Positions 17,526-25,768 of a DNA stretch of 40,259 nucleotides are shown piece by piece. The DNA lies in assembly GCA_945905745.1 (NCBI GenBank), contig CAMDQF010000014.1, positions 1-40,259 on the forward strand, in the 5' to 3' direction. The first letter of the stretch is position 1, and each line of letters starts with the position of its first letter. Source of the DNA: Litorilinea aerophila (GTDB lineage Bacteria; Chloroflexota; Anaerolineae; Caldilineales; Caldilineaceae). The notes under the pieces were generated by a model. That model was not told where the DNA came from and ran no database searches. It saw nothing but the letters and a program-made list of their open reading frames with translations. A program made the translations under genes and the position numbers.

Positions 17526-17909
17526 TCACTCGTCAATTTCGAGTAGACCGGCTGGACCGTCCAGGAATAGCCTCAATCGGTTTAGTATCTGCCGTCCCAA
17601 AATAATTTCTTCGCCATCTTCGTCAGCCAGGACACGCAAGGCTTGCATCTGCAAAGCTTCGACCCGCAACGACACGGCAAAGACACTGACAGAGTGGGTC
17701 GCTTGCCAGATGCTGCGCGCTCTGCCCTGGCCTATCTGGGGCGCACCGACTTGCCGTAACAGCGAAAGGGGTATGACAGTGAAATCGGCTCCTGTGTCCA
17801 GGAGAGCGGGCACGGGGCCGAATGTCGCGCCCCGTCCACCTGCGCCCAGATAAATCAGGCAAACAGGCGCGGCCGGAGAGTAATCGGAGCTGTATTCGTA
17901 GGCAGCCAT
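17526..17909 (-). CDS. Retropepsin-like aspartic protease domain protein
   Basis: About 127 aa from the ATG at 17909. PALLDTGADFTVIPLSLL is the Asp-Thr-Gly catalytic loop of single-domain retropepsin-like proteases, which must dimerise to be active. The tail GEEIILGRQILNRLRLFLDG is the conserved second loop. It begins 5 bases after the stop of the DUF5678-like gene and is surely co-transcribed. Small bacterial retropepsins of this kind often sit beside such partner genes; what they cut is not known. Confidence 0.85.
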   Translation of the reverse strand: MAAYEYSSDYSPAAPVCLIYLGAGGRGATFGPVPALLDTGADFTVIPLSLLRQVGAPQIGQGRARSIWQATHSVSVFAVSLRVEALQMQALRVLADEDGEEIILGRQILNRLRLFLDGPAGLLEIDE

Positions 17910-17914
17910 CAGGA

Positions 17915-18271
17915 TCACTCCCGCCGGGGCGAGCGGAAATGCCACTCTTCCACGGGCGACTCCAACACCTGTTGGATCAGCACAGGCAGGTTGCCCAGCC
18001 GTGACTGCACACGCAAAAAGAGGGTTTCAAAGTCCATATCGCTGTCAAACAACTTGCCACTGTGGATGGCAACGAATTGGTTTCGATAGCGCCTGACCAG
18101 TTCCGGGTGCAGGCGCGCATAGGCTTGTGTCTCTACGGCCAGTTGCTGGGCATGAAGATACTCCAAATGGGAGCGGATCGCGTCGGCTGCGATCTGCGCC
18201 GCAGGCCGGGTGAGCATCTGGGCGATTTCATCCAACGCATTTTCCAGAGTTGGATCGACAACAATTGACAT
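17915..18271 (-). CDS. DUF5678-like protein paired with retropepsin
   Basis: 118 aa from the ATG at 18271, preceded by GAGGAG. Residues 1-45 look like a small helical DNA-binding or antitoxin-type domain (VVDPTLENALDEIAQMLTR, ADAIRSHLEYLHAQQ). Residues 55-110 (YRNQFVAIHSGKLFDSDMD) resemble the DUF5678 pattern, with the FVAIHSGK strand-turn. The two-gene unit with a retropepsin downstream may be a toxin/antitoxin-like or regulated-proteolysis module; that is inference. Confidence 0.72.
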   Translation of the reverse strand: MSIVVDPTLENALDEIAQMLTRPAAQIAADAIRSHLEYLHAQQLAVETQAYARLHPELVRRYRNQFVAIHSGKLFDSDMDFETLFLRVQSRLGNLPVLIQQVLESPVEEWHFRSPRRE

Positions 18272-18277
18272 ACGCAC

Positions 18278-18526
18278 TCCTCGCTTCTGATGATGGCAAG
18301 ACCGGGCATCCCCATTTTACCACAAAAGCGCGGTCTCTCGTCCCCACGCTCTTGCCTAAGTACCCTGAACGGACGCTCCGCGTCCACGGCATTAACGTAC
18401 CCGCCAGCCACCACCCGACGCAGAGCGTCACAGCGCCGTTCCCACGCGGGAGCGATGGGAACGAGGAGAAAACGCCGATTCTGATTCTTCCCTTGTGGCT
18501 TTGTGTCTTTGTGGTTGATTTTTGCC
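18278..18526. repeat. Repeat-rich intergenic stretch
   Basis: Contains small fold-backs: GGACGCTCCGCGTCC near 18373 and CGTTCCCACGCGGGAGCGATGGGAACG near 18441 (given in two reads: left CGTTCCCACG, right GATGGGAACG), then a copy of the TTTGTGGCTTTGTG repeat. No gene. Confidence 0.65.
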
Positions 18527-19351
18527 TTACCACCGAATGTGGGACTGCACCGGGCCGGTGTGCTGATCCTGGCGCTGGGCGATGGGCCACTGCTGCCATT
18601 CTGTCACCACCTCCACCAGCCCGCTCACCGCAGCCTCGAAGATGGCTTTGCCCTTCTCGGCCGTGGCGGTGGTCGGGTCGCCGTGGACGCCCAGCTTTGT
18701 CCAGCGCCCCCAATAGTCGTTGAAGCGGACGGGGTTGCTGTAGATGCTGTCGGAGCTGACAAATTGGCCGCGCACATCGTCGTCGGCAGCGGCTTTGTCC
18801 ATCTGCACCCGCTCCGGGGCTAGGTGCAGGTAGAGGGATGTCTCAAACTCGTCGGCGTGGGCCATCACTTCCGTGTCTTTGACTGCGTTGAAGGCCGCCA
18901 TCGCCAGGGGGAAGTAGCCCAGCGCGCCACAGACCGAATCGGTTTCCAGGGTGACCCGCCGGGCGATGAGGTCGATGAGTGGTGTGTTGGAGCCGTGGCC
19001 GTTGACCAGCAGCATATGGGTAAAGCCGTGATAGGCCACACTCTTCAGAATGTTCAGTCCGAAGGCGATAAAGACATCCGGCTCGATGTGGATGGTTCCG
19101 GGGAAGTCTATGTGGTGGCGGTTGAGTCCGTAGGCGATGGGGGGCAGGACGAGAATTTTGTCCGGTGCCCGGCGGCCCGCTTCCAGACAGACCGACTCGG
19201 CCAGGAAGAGGTCCACATCCAGGGGCAGGTGGCGTCCGTGCTGCTCGGTGGAGCCGGTGGGCAGGATGACGACCTTTTGCAGGGCGATGGCGTCGTTCAT
19301 CTCGGCCCAGGTCAGCCGGTTGTAGCGGTATTCGGTGGCGGCGGAAGTCAT
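18527..19351 (-). CDS. Creatininase family amidohydrolase
   Basis: 274 aa. GSTEQHGRHLPLDVD gives the metal ligands Glu36, His38 and Asp47. VNGHGSN and ADEFETS supply the later His and Glu. This is the binuclear-metal fold of creatinine amidohydrolase, also found in F420 and mycofactocin maturation and in 3-dehydro-scyllo-inosose or sugar-lactone hydrolases. AAAGGATTCCCCA precedes the ATG. Stands downstream of mannonate-dehydratase-like and RraA-like genes on the same strand, so a lactone- or amide-opening step in sugar catabolism is plausible. Confidence 0.9.
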   Translation of the reverse strand: MTSAATEYRYNRLTWAEMNDAIALQKVVILPTGSTEQHGRHLPLDVDLFLAESVCLEAGRRAPDKILVLPPIAYGLNRHHIDFPGTIHIEPDVFIAFGLNILKSVAYHGFTHMLLVNGHGSNTPLIDLIARRVTLETDSVCGALGYFPLAMAAFNAVKDTEVMAHADEFETSLYLHLAPERVQMDKAAADDDVRGQFVSSDSIYSNPVRFNDYWGRWTKLGVHGDPTTATAEKGKAIFEAAVSGLVEVVTEWQQWPIAQRQDQHTGPVQSHIRW

Positions 19352-19380
19352 TGGGGAATCCTTTCGTGTGAAGTGACAAA

Positions 19381-19467
19381 TCGTAACGCAGAGGCGCAGG
19401 GCGGCAAAGGCGCAGAGAAGATGACAGATTCTCCCCGTCTCTGCGCCTCTCCGTCTCTGCGTTAGAA
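19381..19467. repeat. Inverted repeat of CGCAGAGGCGCAGAG units
   Basis: Left arm words TAACGCAGAGGCGCAG and GGCGCAGAGA; right arm TCTCTGCGCCTCTCCG and TCTCTGCGTTA. Another family of long fold-back intergenic repeats, between the creatininase-like and mannonate-dehydratase-like genes. Confidence 0.75.
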
Positions 19468-19473
19468 ATGCTT

Positions 19474-20430
19474 TCAGGCCACCAGCGCGGTGATGAGCGC
19501 CTTCACGTAGCCAATCGAATAGCCCCAGCCGATGTCGTGGGTGGTATTGTCGCCGGGAATGCTGGGGATGTGGTCCGGGTTGATGTAGCCGTCGAAGCCC
19601 ACTTTGACCAATTCGCGCAGGATTTTCATCATATTCAGGTCGCCGTCATCCAGCAGCGTTTCCTCGTAGCCGCCGGACGTGGCCAGGCTGCCGCGCACAT
19701 TGCGCATGTGGACCATAAAAATTTTGCCCTTGCGCCCGTAGTTGTTGATTTCGTCCATGACCAGGCTGCTGCCGCCGGCCTCAGCCCGGGTGCCGATGCA
19801 ATAGACATAGCCCACTTGCGTGCTGGGGAAGGCGTCGATCACCCGGTGGAAGCCGATGCCGCCAAAGGGGGTCTCCAGATTGGGCGTGTCGGACGGATGC
19901 ACGGCCAGTTTGATGTCGTACTCCTCGGCGATAGGCACCATCTGCTCGAAGGCGTAGCAGAAGCGATCCCACCACTTCTGCAATTGGGCCGCGGAGGGAA
20001 TCGCCGCTGGCTCGCGCACAAGCGTCTCGGCGCGAGCCAGATAGCCGCCCCGGTGGACGGTCTGGGAGGCCCGCATCATCTGATTAAAGACGTCGCCCTC
20101 CACACGCTGACGGGCGATGGGGAGGCGCGCTTCGCCATAGACGCGTAATGCCTTGCAGACATTCTCCAGCTCATCCTGTGCGCCCACCCGGTTTTCCACA
20201 AATTCGTCAGTCAGGTTGGGCAGTGTCACCCGGTTGATGTCGATGCCGAAGGAGCGCAACCGGCGGCGCAGCGCTTTTACCCCTTCCAAATCCGGGTAGC
20301 CCTGTTCGGCCACGCCGGGCATTTCGCGGTCGCCGCCAAAATCAATGGCGTCCGCGCCCAGGGCCACACGCTGGCGCAGGAATGTGTCGGTCAGTTCGGC
20401 GTTGTGGGAAAAGATAGAAACGCGCAGCAT
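19474..20430 (-). CDS. Mannonate dehydratase (UxuA-like) family protein
   Basis: 318 aa from the ATG at 20430, which follows AAAGGAG. TIM-barrel with the UxuA-type residues in order: AVHPSDTP, YCIGTRAE, MVHMRNVRG, GDLNMMKILREL and NPDHIPSIPGD. True UxuA converts D-mannonate to 2-keto-3-deoxygluconate with a divalent metal. This protein is shorter than E. coli UxuA and has PSDTP in place of the usual PDDPP, so its substrate may differ. Placed between RraA-like and creatininase-like genes on the same strand. Confidence 0.85.
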   Translation of the reverse strand: MLRVSIFSHNAELTDTFLRQRVALGADAIDFGGDREMPGVAEQGYPDLEGVKALRRRLRSFGIDINRVTLPNLTDEFVENRVGAQDELENVCKALRVYGEARLPIARQRVEGDVFNQMMRASQTVHRGGYLARAETLVREPAAIPSAAQLQKWWDRFCYAFEQMVPIAEEYDIKLAVHPSDTPNLETPFGGIGFHRVIDAFPSTQVGYVYCIGTRAEAGGSSLVMDEINNYGRKGKIFMVHMRNVRGSLATSGGYEETLLDDGDLNMMKILRELVKVGFDGYINPDHIPSIPGDNTTHDIGWGYSIGYVKALITALVA

Positions 20431-20491
20431 GGGGGACTCCTTTGGTGTGGGTAGAGAGAGAAGTGTGCCCGGTTGGGTAGGTATGGCGTAC

Positions 20492-20631
20492 TGCGTATTT
20501 CGTATTGCGTAAGCAGTGATGAACAGTCGGAACAGCAATATTGTCGGGTGAGTTGTGAAGGGCGTGTGGGTTACATCCCCTTCAGTCATAGTACCCGGAG
20601 CAAAAACGGAATACGCAATACGAAATACGCA
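20492..20631. repeat. Perfect inverted repeat, 20-bp arms 100 bp apart
   Basis: Arms 20492-20511 and 20612-20631 are exact reverse complements (TGCGTATTTCGTATTGCGTA). Both arms carry the smaller unit ATTGCGTA/TGCGTATT. They bracket the sequence upstream of the mannonate-dehydratase-like gene and end 7 bases past the stop of the RraA-like gene. Confidence 0.85.
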
Positions 20632-20637
20632 ATCACC

Positions 20638-21519
20638 TCACCAGGTCCGTTCCTTCAGCAACTCCTGAATTGCGTCCCGTGGCACAGAAAGCTCGTCGAT
20701 GTGGGATTCAAGCCAGCGGGAGAAGTCCGCTTCGATGTGGTCTTCCCAGCGCCGGTCGATCTCGCCGGAGGTGTAGATCTCTTCCCGCAGCCGTTGCTTG
20801 CCAAACTGGTCGCGCAAGCGGATAAGTTCGGAAGTTTTGACCACCTTCTCGGCCAGATGGGGCGGGACGAAGACGACCCCATCCTTGCGCCCCAACACCA
20901 CATCGCCGGGCATCACCGTCACCGGGCCGATGCGGGTGGGACAGTTGACGCCCACCAGCATAATTGTGGGTGAGGCGTAGCTTGGGTGTACCCCTCGGAA
21001 GAAGCTGACAAAGCCGGGCAGTTCCTCCACTCCGTCGATGTCCCGGATGGCCGCGTCGTGGACAACACCGTTGCCCGACTTGCGCAGGATGCTCGTCGCC
21101 AGGTTGTCGCCGATGACCGCGCCCTGATCGATTTTGCCGTAGACATCGGCCACGTAGACATCGCCGGGGACGAGCATATCAATCGGCCAGGAAATCTGGT
21201 CGCCAATTGCGCCCACCCGCGCACCCTTCTCCTCCATCAGCGTGCGCATATCCGGGCGGCGGGGCATATACATCGCCGTCAGCGCCCGGCCCACCAGTGT
21301 CTCGCCGGGATGGGTGCAGATAAAATCGCCCGCGTACTGAAAGTGAAAGTTGTCCCCGCGCAGAATGCCCCAGGCTTCGGTGATCGTCACCAGCCGCATC
21401 CGCTCCAGGATGTTGTCGGGTACTCGGGGCCGCCCGTCGGCAAAGCGCTCACCGGTCCATTCGGGGGTGTAGTCGATGATTTCTTCGGGATTGAGATTCA
21501 ACGGTGCAAACTTTTCCAC
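20638..21519 (-). CDS. RraA-like family protein, long form
   Basis: 293 aa. The central part has VVHDAAIRDIDG, the Arg-Asp metal/substrate motif of RraA/HMG aldolases, and VMPGDVVLGRKDGVVFVPP. It is about 75 residues longer than the copy at 6435, with an N-terminal extension and an acidic/Trp-rich C-terminal tail (SRWLESHIDELSVP), as in the sugar-acid-linked long RraA group. The start is GTG at 21519 after AGGAGAACAAATCCA. First gene of the mannonate-dehydratase/creatininase set. Confidence 0.87.
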   Translation of the reverse strand: MEKFAPLNLNPEEIIDYTPEWTGERFADGRPRVPDNILERMRLVTITEAWGILRGDNFHFQYAGDFICTHPGETLVGRALTAMYMPRRPDMRTLMEEKGARVGAIGDQISWPIDMLVPGDVYVADVYGKIDQGAVIGDNLATSILRKSGNGVVHDAAIRDIDGVEELPGFVSFFRGVHPSYASPTIMLVGVNCPTRIGPVTVMPGDVVLGRKDGVVFVPPHLAEKVVKTSELIRLRDQFGKQRLREEIYTSGEIDRRWEDHIEADFSRWLESHIDELSVPRDAIQELLKERTW

Positions 21520-21540
21520 TGGATTTGTTCTCCTGTGAGT

Positions 21541-21692
21541 TGAATAAAAAATGTAGTGGTCAACGAGATGGTGAAATTTTGGACGCAGATGAACGCAGAT
21601 TTTTTCCTCTGGATCAGCGTGTATCCGCGTGAATCAGCGTCCAAATCTCTTTTTATGATGTCGTTGACCATTACAGAGTTGAATAAAAAATG
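21541..21692. mobile_element. MITE-like insertion with TIRs and 14-bp flanking repeats
   Basis: TTGAATAAAAAATG occurs at 21541-21554 and again at 21679-21692. Inside, GTAGTGGTCAACGA (21554-21567) and TCGTTGACCATTAC (21661-21674) form terminal inverted repeats with one mismatch. The core (about 21579-21650) is a copy of the GGACGCAGATGAACGCAGATT...GCGTCC dispersed repeat. No transposase. Either a non-autonomous element or a nested repeat. Confidence 0.6.
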
Positions 21693-21742
21693 AACAGGGA
21701 TTTGCACAGATCGAACGGATCGCCACGAGAAAGAGCCATCGG

Positions 21743-21952
21743 TCAAAAGGCACAAATCCGTAAGAGTCCGCTCAATCTGTTTCGATAGCCCTCGGCGCTG
21801 TCAAAGCAGTTGATGCCCAGGTCAATGGCCCGGTTCACCGCGGCGACGACTTCGCCCTCGTCAAAATGGCCGTAACTGCCCCCGATCTCCCAGCAGCCAA
21901 AGCCAATCGCCGAAACCTGCATTCCTGTGCGGCCAAAGGGTCGGTATTCCAT
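21743..21952 (-). pseudogene. Aldo/keto reductase N-terminal remnant
   Basis: MEYRPFGRTGMQVSAIGFG, then CFDSAEGY, is the first 55 or so residues of an aldo/keto reductase, with the catalytic Asp and Tyr. The homology ends abruptly after EGYRN and the frame stops 14 codons later in repeat-derived sequence. Lys and His of the tetrad and the whole barrel are missing, so it cannot be active. The breakpoint lies about 50 bases from the MITE-like element. Confidence 0.8.
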
Positions 21953-22045
21953 AGGGGTCTCCGGTGGGAATGTGTAGGCTCGATGCGCATCATTTATCGT
22001 CAAAGCAGTGTGATGGGTGAAAGGTGAAGAAGCAGGATGATTTCA

Positions 22046-22426
22046 TCACCCCTTCACATACGACAGCTTCTCCCGGATCAGCCCGCCCGTCACCCGGAAG
22101 ACATCCACCCCACGCACGTGACCCGGGCCGCCGCTGGCCCCCCAGCTATACTTCCAGCGCACAACGCAGCGATCCCCCTGGCCAAACATCTCCTCCACCT
22201 CGAAGTGGGCGTGAGGAGCCGCCCGTAAGAACTCCTCCCAGAAAGCCGTGACCGCGACCCGCCCGCTGTAGGGCGTCCCGTCCGGCGCAGGCGACGTATT
22301 TTCAAACAGACAGTCGTCGCTCATCAGCGCCATCATCCCGGCCACGTCGTGACGGTTGAGGGCGTCGTTGAAGGCCAGCACAACCCGCATGGCCGATTCC
22401 ACTTTTGACATTCGAATAGGACTCAT
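22046..22426 (-). CDS. SnoaL-like (NTF2-fold) protein
   Basis: 126 aa from the ATG at 22426, preceded by GGAGG. FNDALNRHDVAGMMALMSDDCLFENTSP is the helix-strand opening of SnoaL/NTF2-like domains (shown here only in part), and VDVFRVTGGLIREKLSYV is the closing strand pair. Such small cone-shaped proteins act as isomerases, cyclases, hydrolases or plain binding proteins. No operon partner is clear: upstream is the non-coding stretch before hppA. Confidence 0.82.
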   Translation of the reverse strand: MSPIRMSKVESAMRVVLAFNDALNRHDVAGMMALMSDDCLFENTSPAPDGTPYSGRVAVTAFWEEFLRAAPHAHFEVEEMFGQGDRCVVRWKYSWGASGGPGHVRGVDVFRVTGGLIREKLSYVKG

Positions 22427-23319
22427 TGCAGCCTCCGGGAAAATCAGTTGCACAATAGACCAATCCTACAGGCACAGCCCTTGCCTGTCAAACAGTCCCT
22501 GCGCACGGGTGCATCCCAGATGGGGGGCGGGATGTGGATGTTACAGGAAACCCGTTGAAACGGGTTCGCGCCGGACTTTCAGTGGGTTTTAGCGCACTTG
22601 CCATAGTAGCTTCGTCACTGTCACCGGATCGTACATACCCGCCTTCAGTCCATGGCCTCCTGGGCGTTGCCAATGCAGGCCGACAGCAGCATGGCAAGCG
22701 AGGCACACCCATTTGTTGCGGGAAAGTGAATCCGCGTCCCACTTTCTGCTATTTCACACTTCGAAAAAATTTACACCCACTAATCTTGCCTAAAGCACCC
22801 TTTTGTGCTACCGTTATAGAAGCATAAGGCTCCCCCTTATGCGAAACAACTGGCTGAGATCGTCCTGCCAAAAACCTCCTTCCTATTGCCGCCAGCAGGG
22901 CGGTCCCCGCTACCTCCACTGTTACATCACTGGGAGTTTTTTCGTCCCATGTCATCGAACGACTTCTCCTCCCCATTCCGAACCGTACGCACCGACAACC
23001 CTCCTATTTACCGTTTGATCACCTACAGGCAAATAGCCGCGCTCTATCTGGTGTGCCCTGGATTCTCCAGAAGGATTAGCCGTGCCACAGCTGGAGGTGT
23101 ACACCCGCGCATAAGCACAAGCTAGAATTTTGTCAGCCCTCACACAGGCACAGAGTAGCAGACCGCTTCCTGGGGCAAGCTACAACGCGCCAATTCAGAA
23201 AGGAAAAACTGATTATCTGCGATTGCACAAAAGCCTTCTGTGTGCCCGACTTCACTTGGGGAACGGTTTCATTATTCACCGGTTTGTCAACTCAAAAAAT
23301 GCAGTAGGAGGTTTCCGTT
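22427..23319. other. Long gene-poor stretch upstream of hppA
   Basis: No convincing gene in either strand. Visible structure: hairpin AACCCG-TTGAAA-CGGGTT at 22549-22566, followed by CGCGCCGGACTTTCAGTGGG, a typical dispersed repeat; and hairpin GCATAAGG-CTCCC-CCTTATGC at 22822-22842. The last 300 bases should contain the hppA promoter and leader, but I cannot point to a sure -35/-10 pair. Confidence 0.6.
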
Positions 23320-25692
23320 ATGAGTGCAAGACATTTGTTCTCTCCGTCGCGCTGGTTAGCGGCAACTGTGCTTCCGGTCATTCTGGTTGTGGCAATGAAT
23401 GGGGTAGCAGCGGCAGCGGGTCCGGCTGCTGAAACCGCGCGTGATTCCATCCCTTTGCTCTGGTGGATAGGACCCATCGGTTCGATTCTTGCCCTGGTCT
23501 TTGCGTATGTTTTCTATCGGTCGGTGATGCAGGTTGATGAAGGCACACCGCTGATGATCGAGATCGCCCAAGCCGTGCGCGATGGAGCCAAAGCCTATCT
23601 GAACCGTCAGTATCGGATGGTCGGCCTGGTCTTTCTCATTCTGTTTGTGCTCTTTCTGGTATTGGCCTTTATCTTCCGAGTTCAGAATCAGATTGTACCC
23701 TTTGCCTTCCTGACAGGCGGTTTCTTCTCCGGTCTGTGTGGTTTTATTGGCATGAAGACTGCCACAAACGCCTCGGCCCGCACGACCAATGCAGCCCGCA
23801 AAAGTCTGAATGGTGGGCTGCGTGTGGCTTTTCGAGCTGGCGCGGTCATGGGATTGGTGGTGGTCGGTTTCGCCCTGTTGGACATCTCCGCCTGGTTTTT
23901 GATTCTGTACTATCTCTTCCCCGCCTCATTCTATGGGGAGGCACTCAGCCCCCTACCCCAAATTACCGTCATTATGCTCAGCTTTGGGATGGGCGCTTCT
24001 ACACAAGCGCTCTTTGCACGGGTGGGCGGTGGCATCTACACCAAAGCGGCTGATGTGGGAGCCGACCTGGTGGGCAAAGTCGAGGCTGGTATCCCCGAAG
24101 ATGATCCCCGCAACCCGGCCACCATCGCCGACAATGTGGGCGACAATGTGGGTGACGTGGCCGGTATGGGTGCCGATCTCTACGAGTCGTATGCTGGCTC
24201 GATTCTGGCTACGGCAGCCCTGGGGGTTGCCGCGGTCGGCGTGGCTGGCACTTCTTTTCTAGGCAGCGATACGCTGATCGGAATGCAGCTACGCTATCTG
24301 GCTGCGCCTCTGGCCCTGTCTGGTATCGGTGTCATCTTATCTATCATTGGCATCTATCTGGTGCGTGCCAAAGAGGATGCGACGATGGCGGATCTGATGG
24401 GTTCCCTCAACCTGGGGATCAACGCCAGCTCTGTCGGCATCGCAGTTGTGGCATTGCCGATTCTCTACTTCCTGGGGCTGCCCAATTGGTGGCAGGTGTG
24501 GATCGCAGTGATCACTGGGCTGGCAGCGGGTATAGCTATCGGTAAATCAACCGAATATTACACATCCTACGCCTACAAACCGACCCAGGGCATCGCCGAG
24601 CAATCGCAGACCGGACCGGCAACCGTCATTATCGATGGGCTGGCGGTCGGGATGTACTCGACGGGTATCCCCGTGCTGGCGGTTAGCGTAGGCATCTTCG
24701 TCAGTTTCTATGTGATGGGTGGCAACAGTAACACACTGATGGGTCTGTACGGTGTAGGCATTGCGGCCGTGGGCATGCTTTCCACATTGGGGATCACATT
24801 GGCCACCGATGCCTACGGCCCGATTGCAGACAATGCGGGGGGCAATGCTGAAATGGCCGGTCTGCCGCCAGAGGTGCGCAAACGCACGGATCAGCTCGAT
24901 TCTTTGGGCAACACGACTGCGGCCACAGGCAAGGGCTTTGCCATTGGATCCGCGGCCTTGACCGCCCTGGCCCTGCTGGCCGCCTATATCGAGGAGATCC
25001 GTTTTGCTCTGATTCATCTGCAAGGCATCACAGAAGTCACGATTGGCAATGAAGTTGTCAAAGTGGCCGATATGACGATGAGCAACTTCATGGCCTATTA
25101 CGACGTCACCCTGCTCAACCCCAATGTACTGATCGGCACCTTTCTTGGCTCGGTAACCACCTTTATGTTCTCGGCGTTGACCATGCGCGCCGTGGGCCGG
25201 GCCGCTGGTGGCATGGTGGACGAGGTACGTCGCCAGTTCAAAGAGATGCCCGGCATTCTCAAAGGAACAGAGAAGCCGGATTACGCACGCTGTGTGGAGA
25301 TCAGCACGGCCGCGGCCCAGCGCGAGATGATCGCCCCGGCCCTGCTCGGAATCCTCATACCAGTGGTCGTCGGCATCCTCCTGGGCGTTGCAGGCGTGCT
25401 TGGATTGCTCACCGGCGCACTCACCACAGGCTTCACCCTGGCCGTGATGATGGCGAACTCAGGTGGTGCCTGGGATAATGCCAAGAAACATATCGAAGAA
25501 GGTGCTTACGGCGGCAAAGGCTCATCGGCACACAAGGCATCGGTCGTCGGTGATACGGTCGGTGATCCCTTCAAGGATACATCCGGGCCATCCCTGAACA
25601 TTTTGATCAAACTGATGTCGATGGTTTCGGTTGTCTTTGCTGGCCTGGTAGTTGCCGCTGGTGTCGGCGGACTCTTGGCCGGTTTGCTGTAG
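23320..25692 (+). CDS. hppA: Membrane-bound ion-pumping pyrophosphatase, K+-dependent type
   Basis: 790 aa, about 16 hydrophobic segments. It hydrolyses pyrophosphate in the cytoplasm and pumps H+ and/or Na+ across the membrane. [20 protein letters not shown] (237-256) and [20 protein letters not shown] are the PPi-binding signatures, EYYTS and the late [18 protein letters not shown] loop complete the site. In [10 protein letters not shown] the pair Ala534/Gly537 marks the K+-requiring subfamily (Lys/Thr in the K+-independent one). An N-terminal hydrophobic stretch with AAAA looks like a signal-type first segment. A strong TAGGAGGTTTCCGTT lies before the ATG. Single-gene unit. Confidence 0.96.
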   Translation: MSARHLFSPSRWLAATVLPVILVVAMNGVAAAAGPAAETARDSIPLLWWIGPIGSILALVFAYVFYRSVMQVDEGTPLMIEIAQAVRDGAKAYLNRQYRMVGLVFLILFVLFLVLAFIFRVQNQIVPFAFLTGGFFSGLCGFIGMKTATNASARTTNAARKSLNGGLRVAFRAGAVMGLVVVGFALLDISAWFLILYYLFPASFYGEALSPLPQITVIMLSFGMGASTQALFARVGGGIYTKAADVGADLVGKVEAGIPEDDPRNPATIADNVGDNVGDVAGMGADLYESYAGSILATAALGVAAVGVAGTSFLGSDTLIGMQLRYLAAPLALSGIGVILSIIGIYLVRAKEDATMADLMGSLNLGINASSVGIAVVALPILYFLGLPNWWQVWIAVITGLAAGIAIGKSTEYYTSYAYKPTQGIAEQSQTGPATVIIDGLAVGMYSTGIPVLAVSVGIFVSFYVMGGNSNTLMGLYGVGIAAVGMLSTLGITLATDAYGPIADNAGGNAEMAGLPPEVRKRTDQLDSLGNTTAATGKGFAIGSAALTALALLAAYIEEIRFALIHLQGITEVTIGNEVVKVADMTMSNFMAYYDVTLLNPNVLIGTFLGSVTTFMFSALTMRAVGRAAGGMVDEVRRQFKEMPGILKGTEKPDYARCVEISTAAAQREMIAPALLGILIPVVVGILLGVAGVLGLLTGALTTGFTLAVMMANSGGAWDNAKKHIEEGAYGGKGSSAHKASVVGDTVGDPFKDTSGPSLNILIKLMSMVSVVFAGLVVAAGVGGLLAGLL

Positions 25693-25710
25693 ACGTGGCA
25701 GTCGCACAGA

Positions 25711-25766
25711 TGGGTTTTCGCCGTCAAGGGCGTAGATAATTCCGCTATCCTTGACGGCGAAACCCA
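25711..25766. terminator. Inverted repeat after hppA, shared with convergent MFS gene
   Basis: TGGGTTTTCGCCGTCAAGG (25711-25729) and its complement CCTTGACGGCGAAACCCA (25749-25766) pair fully but for one bulged T. It lies between the hppA stop and the stop of the convergent transporter, so a bidirectional terminator is likely. Confidence 0.75.
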
Positions 25767-25768
25767 CC

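Noticed and set aside
22749..22976. 75-codon - strand frame upstream of hppA (and 71-codon + strand frame at 22803)
   Set aside because: No ribosome site, no family motif, mutually overlapping; left as non-coding.
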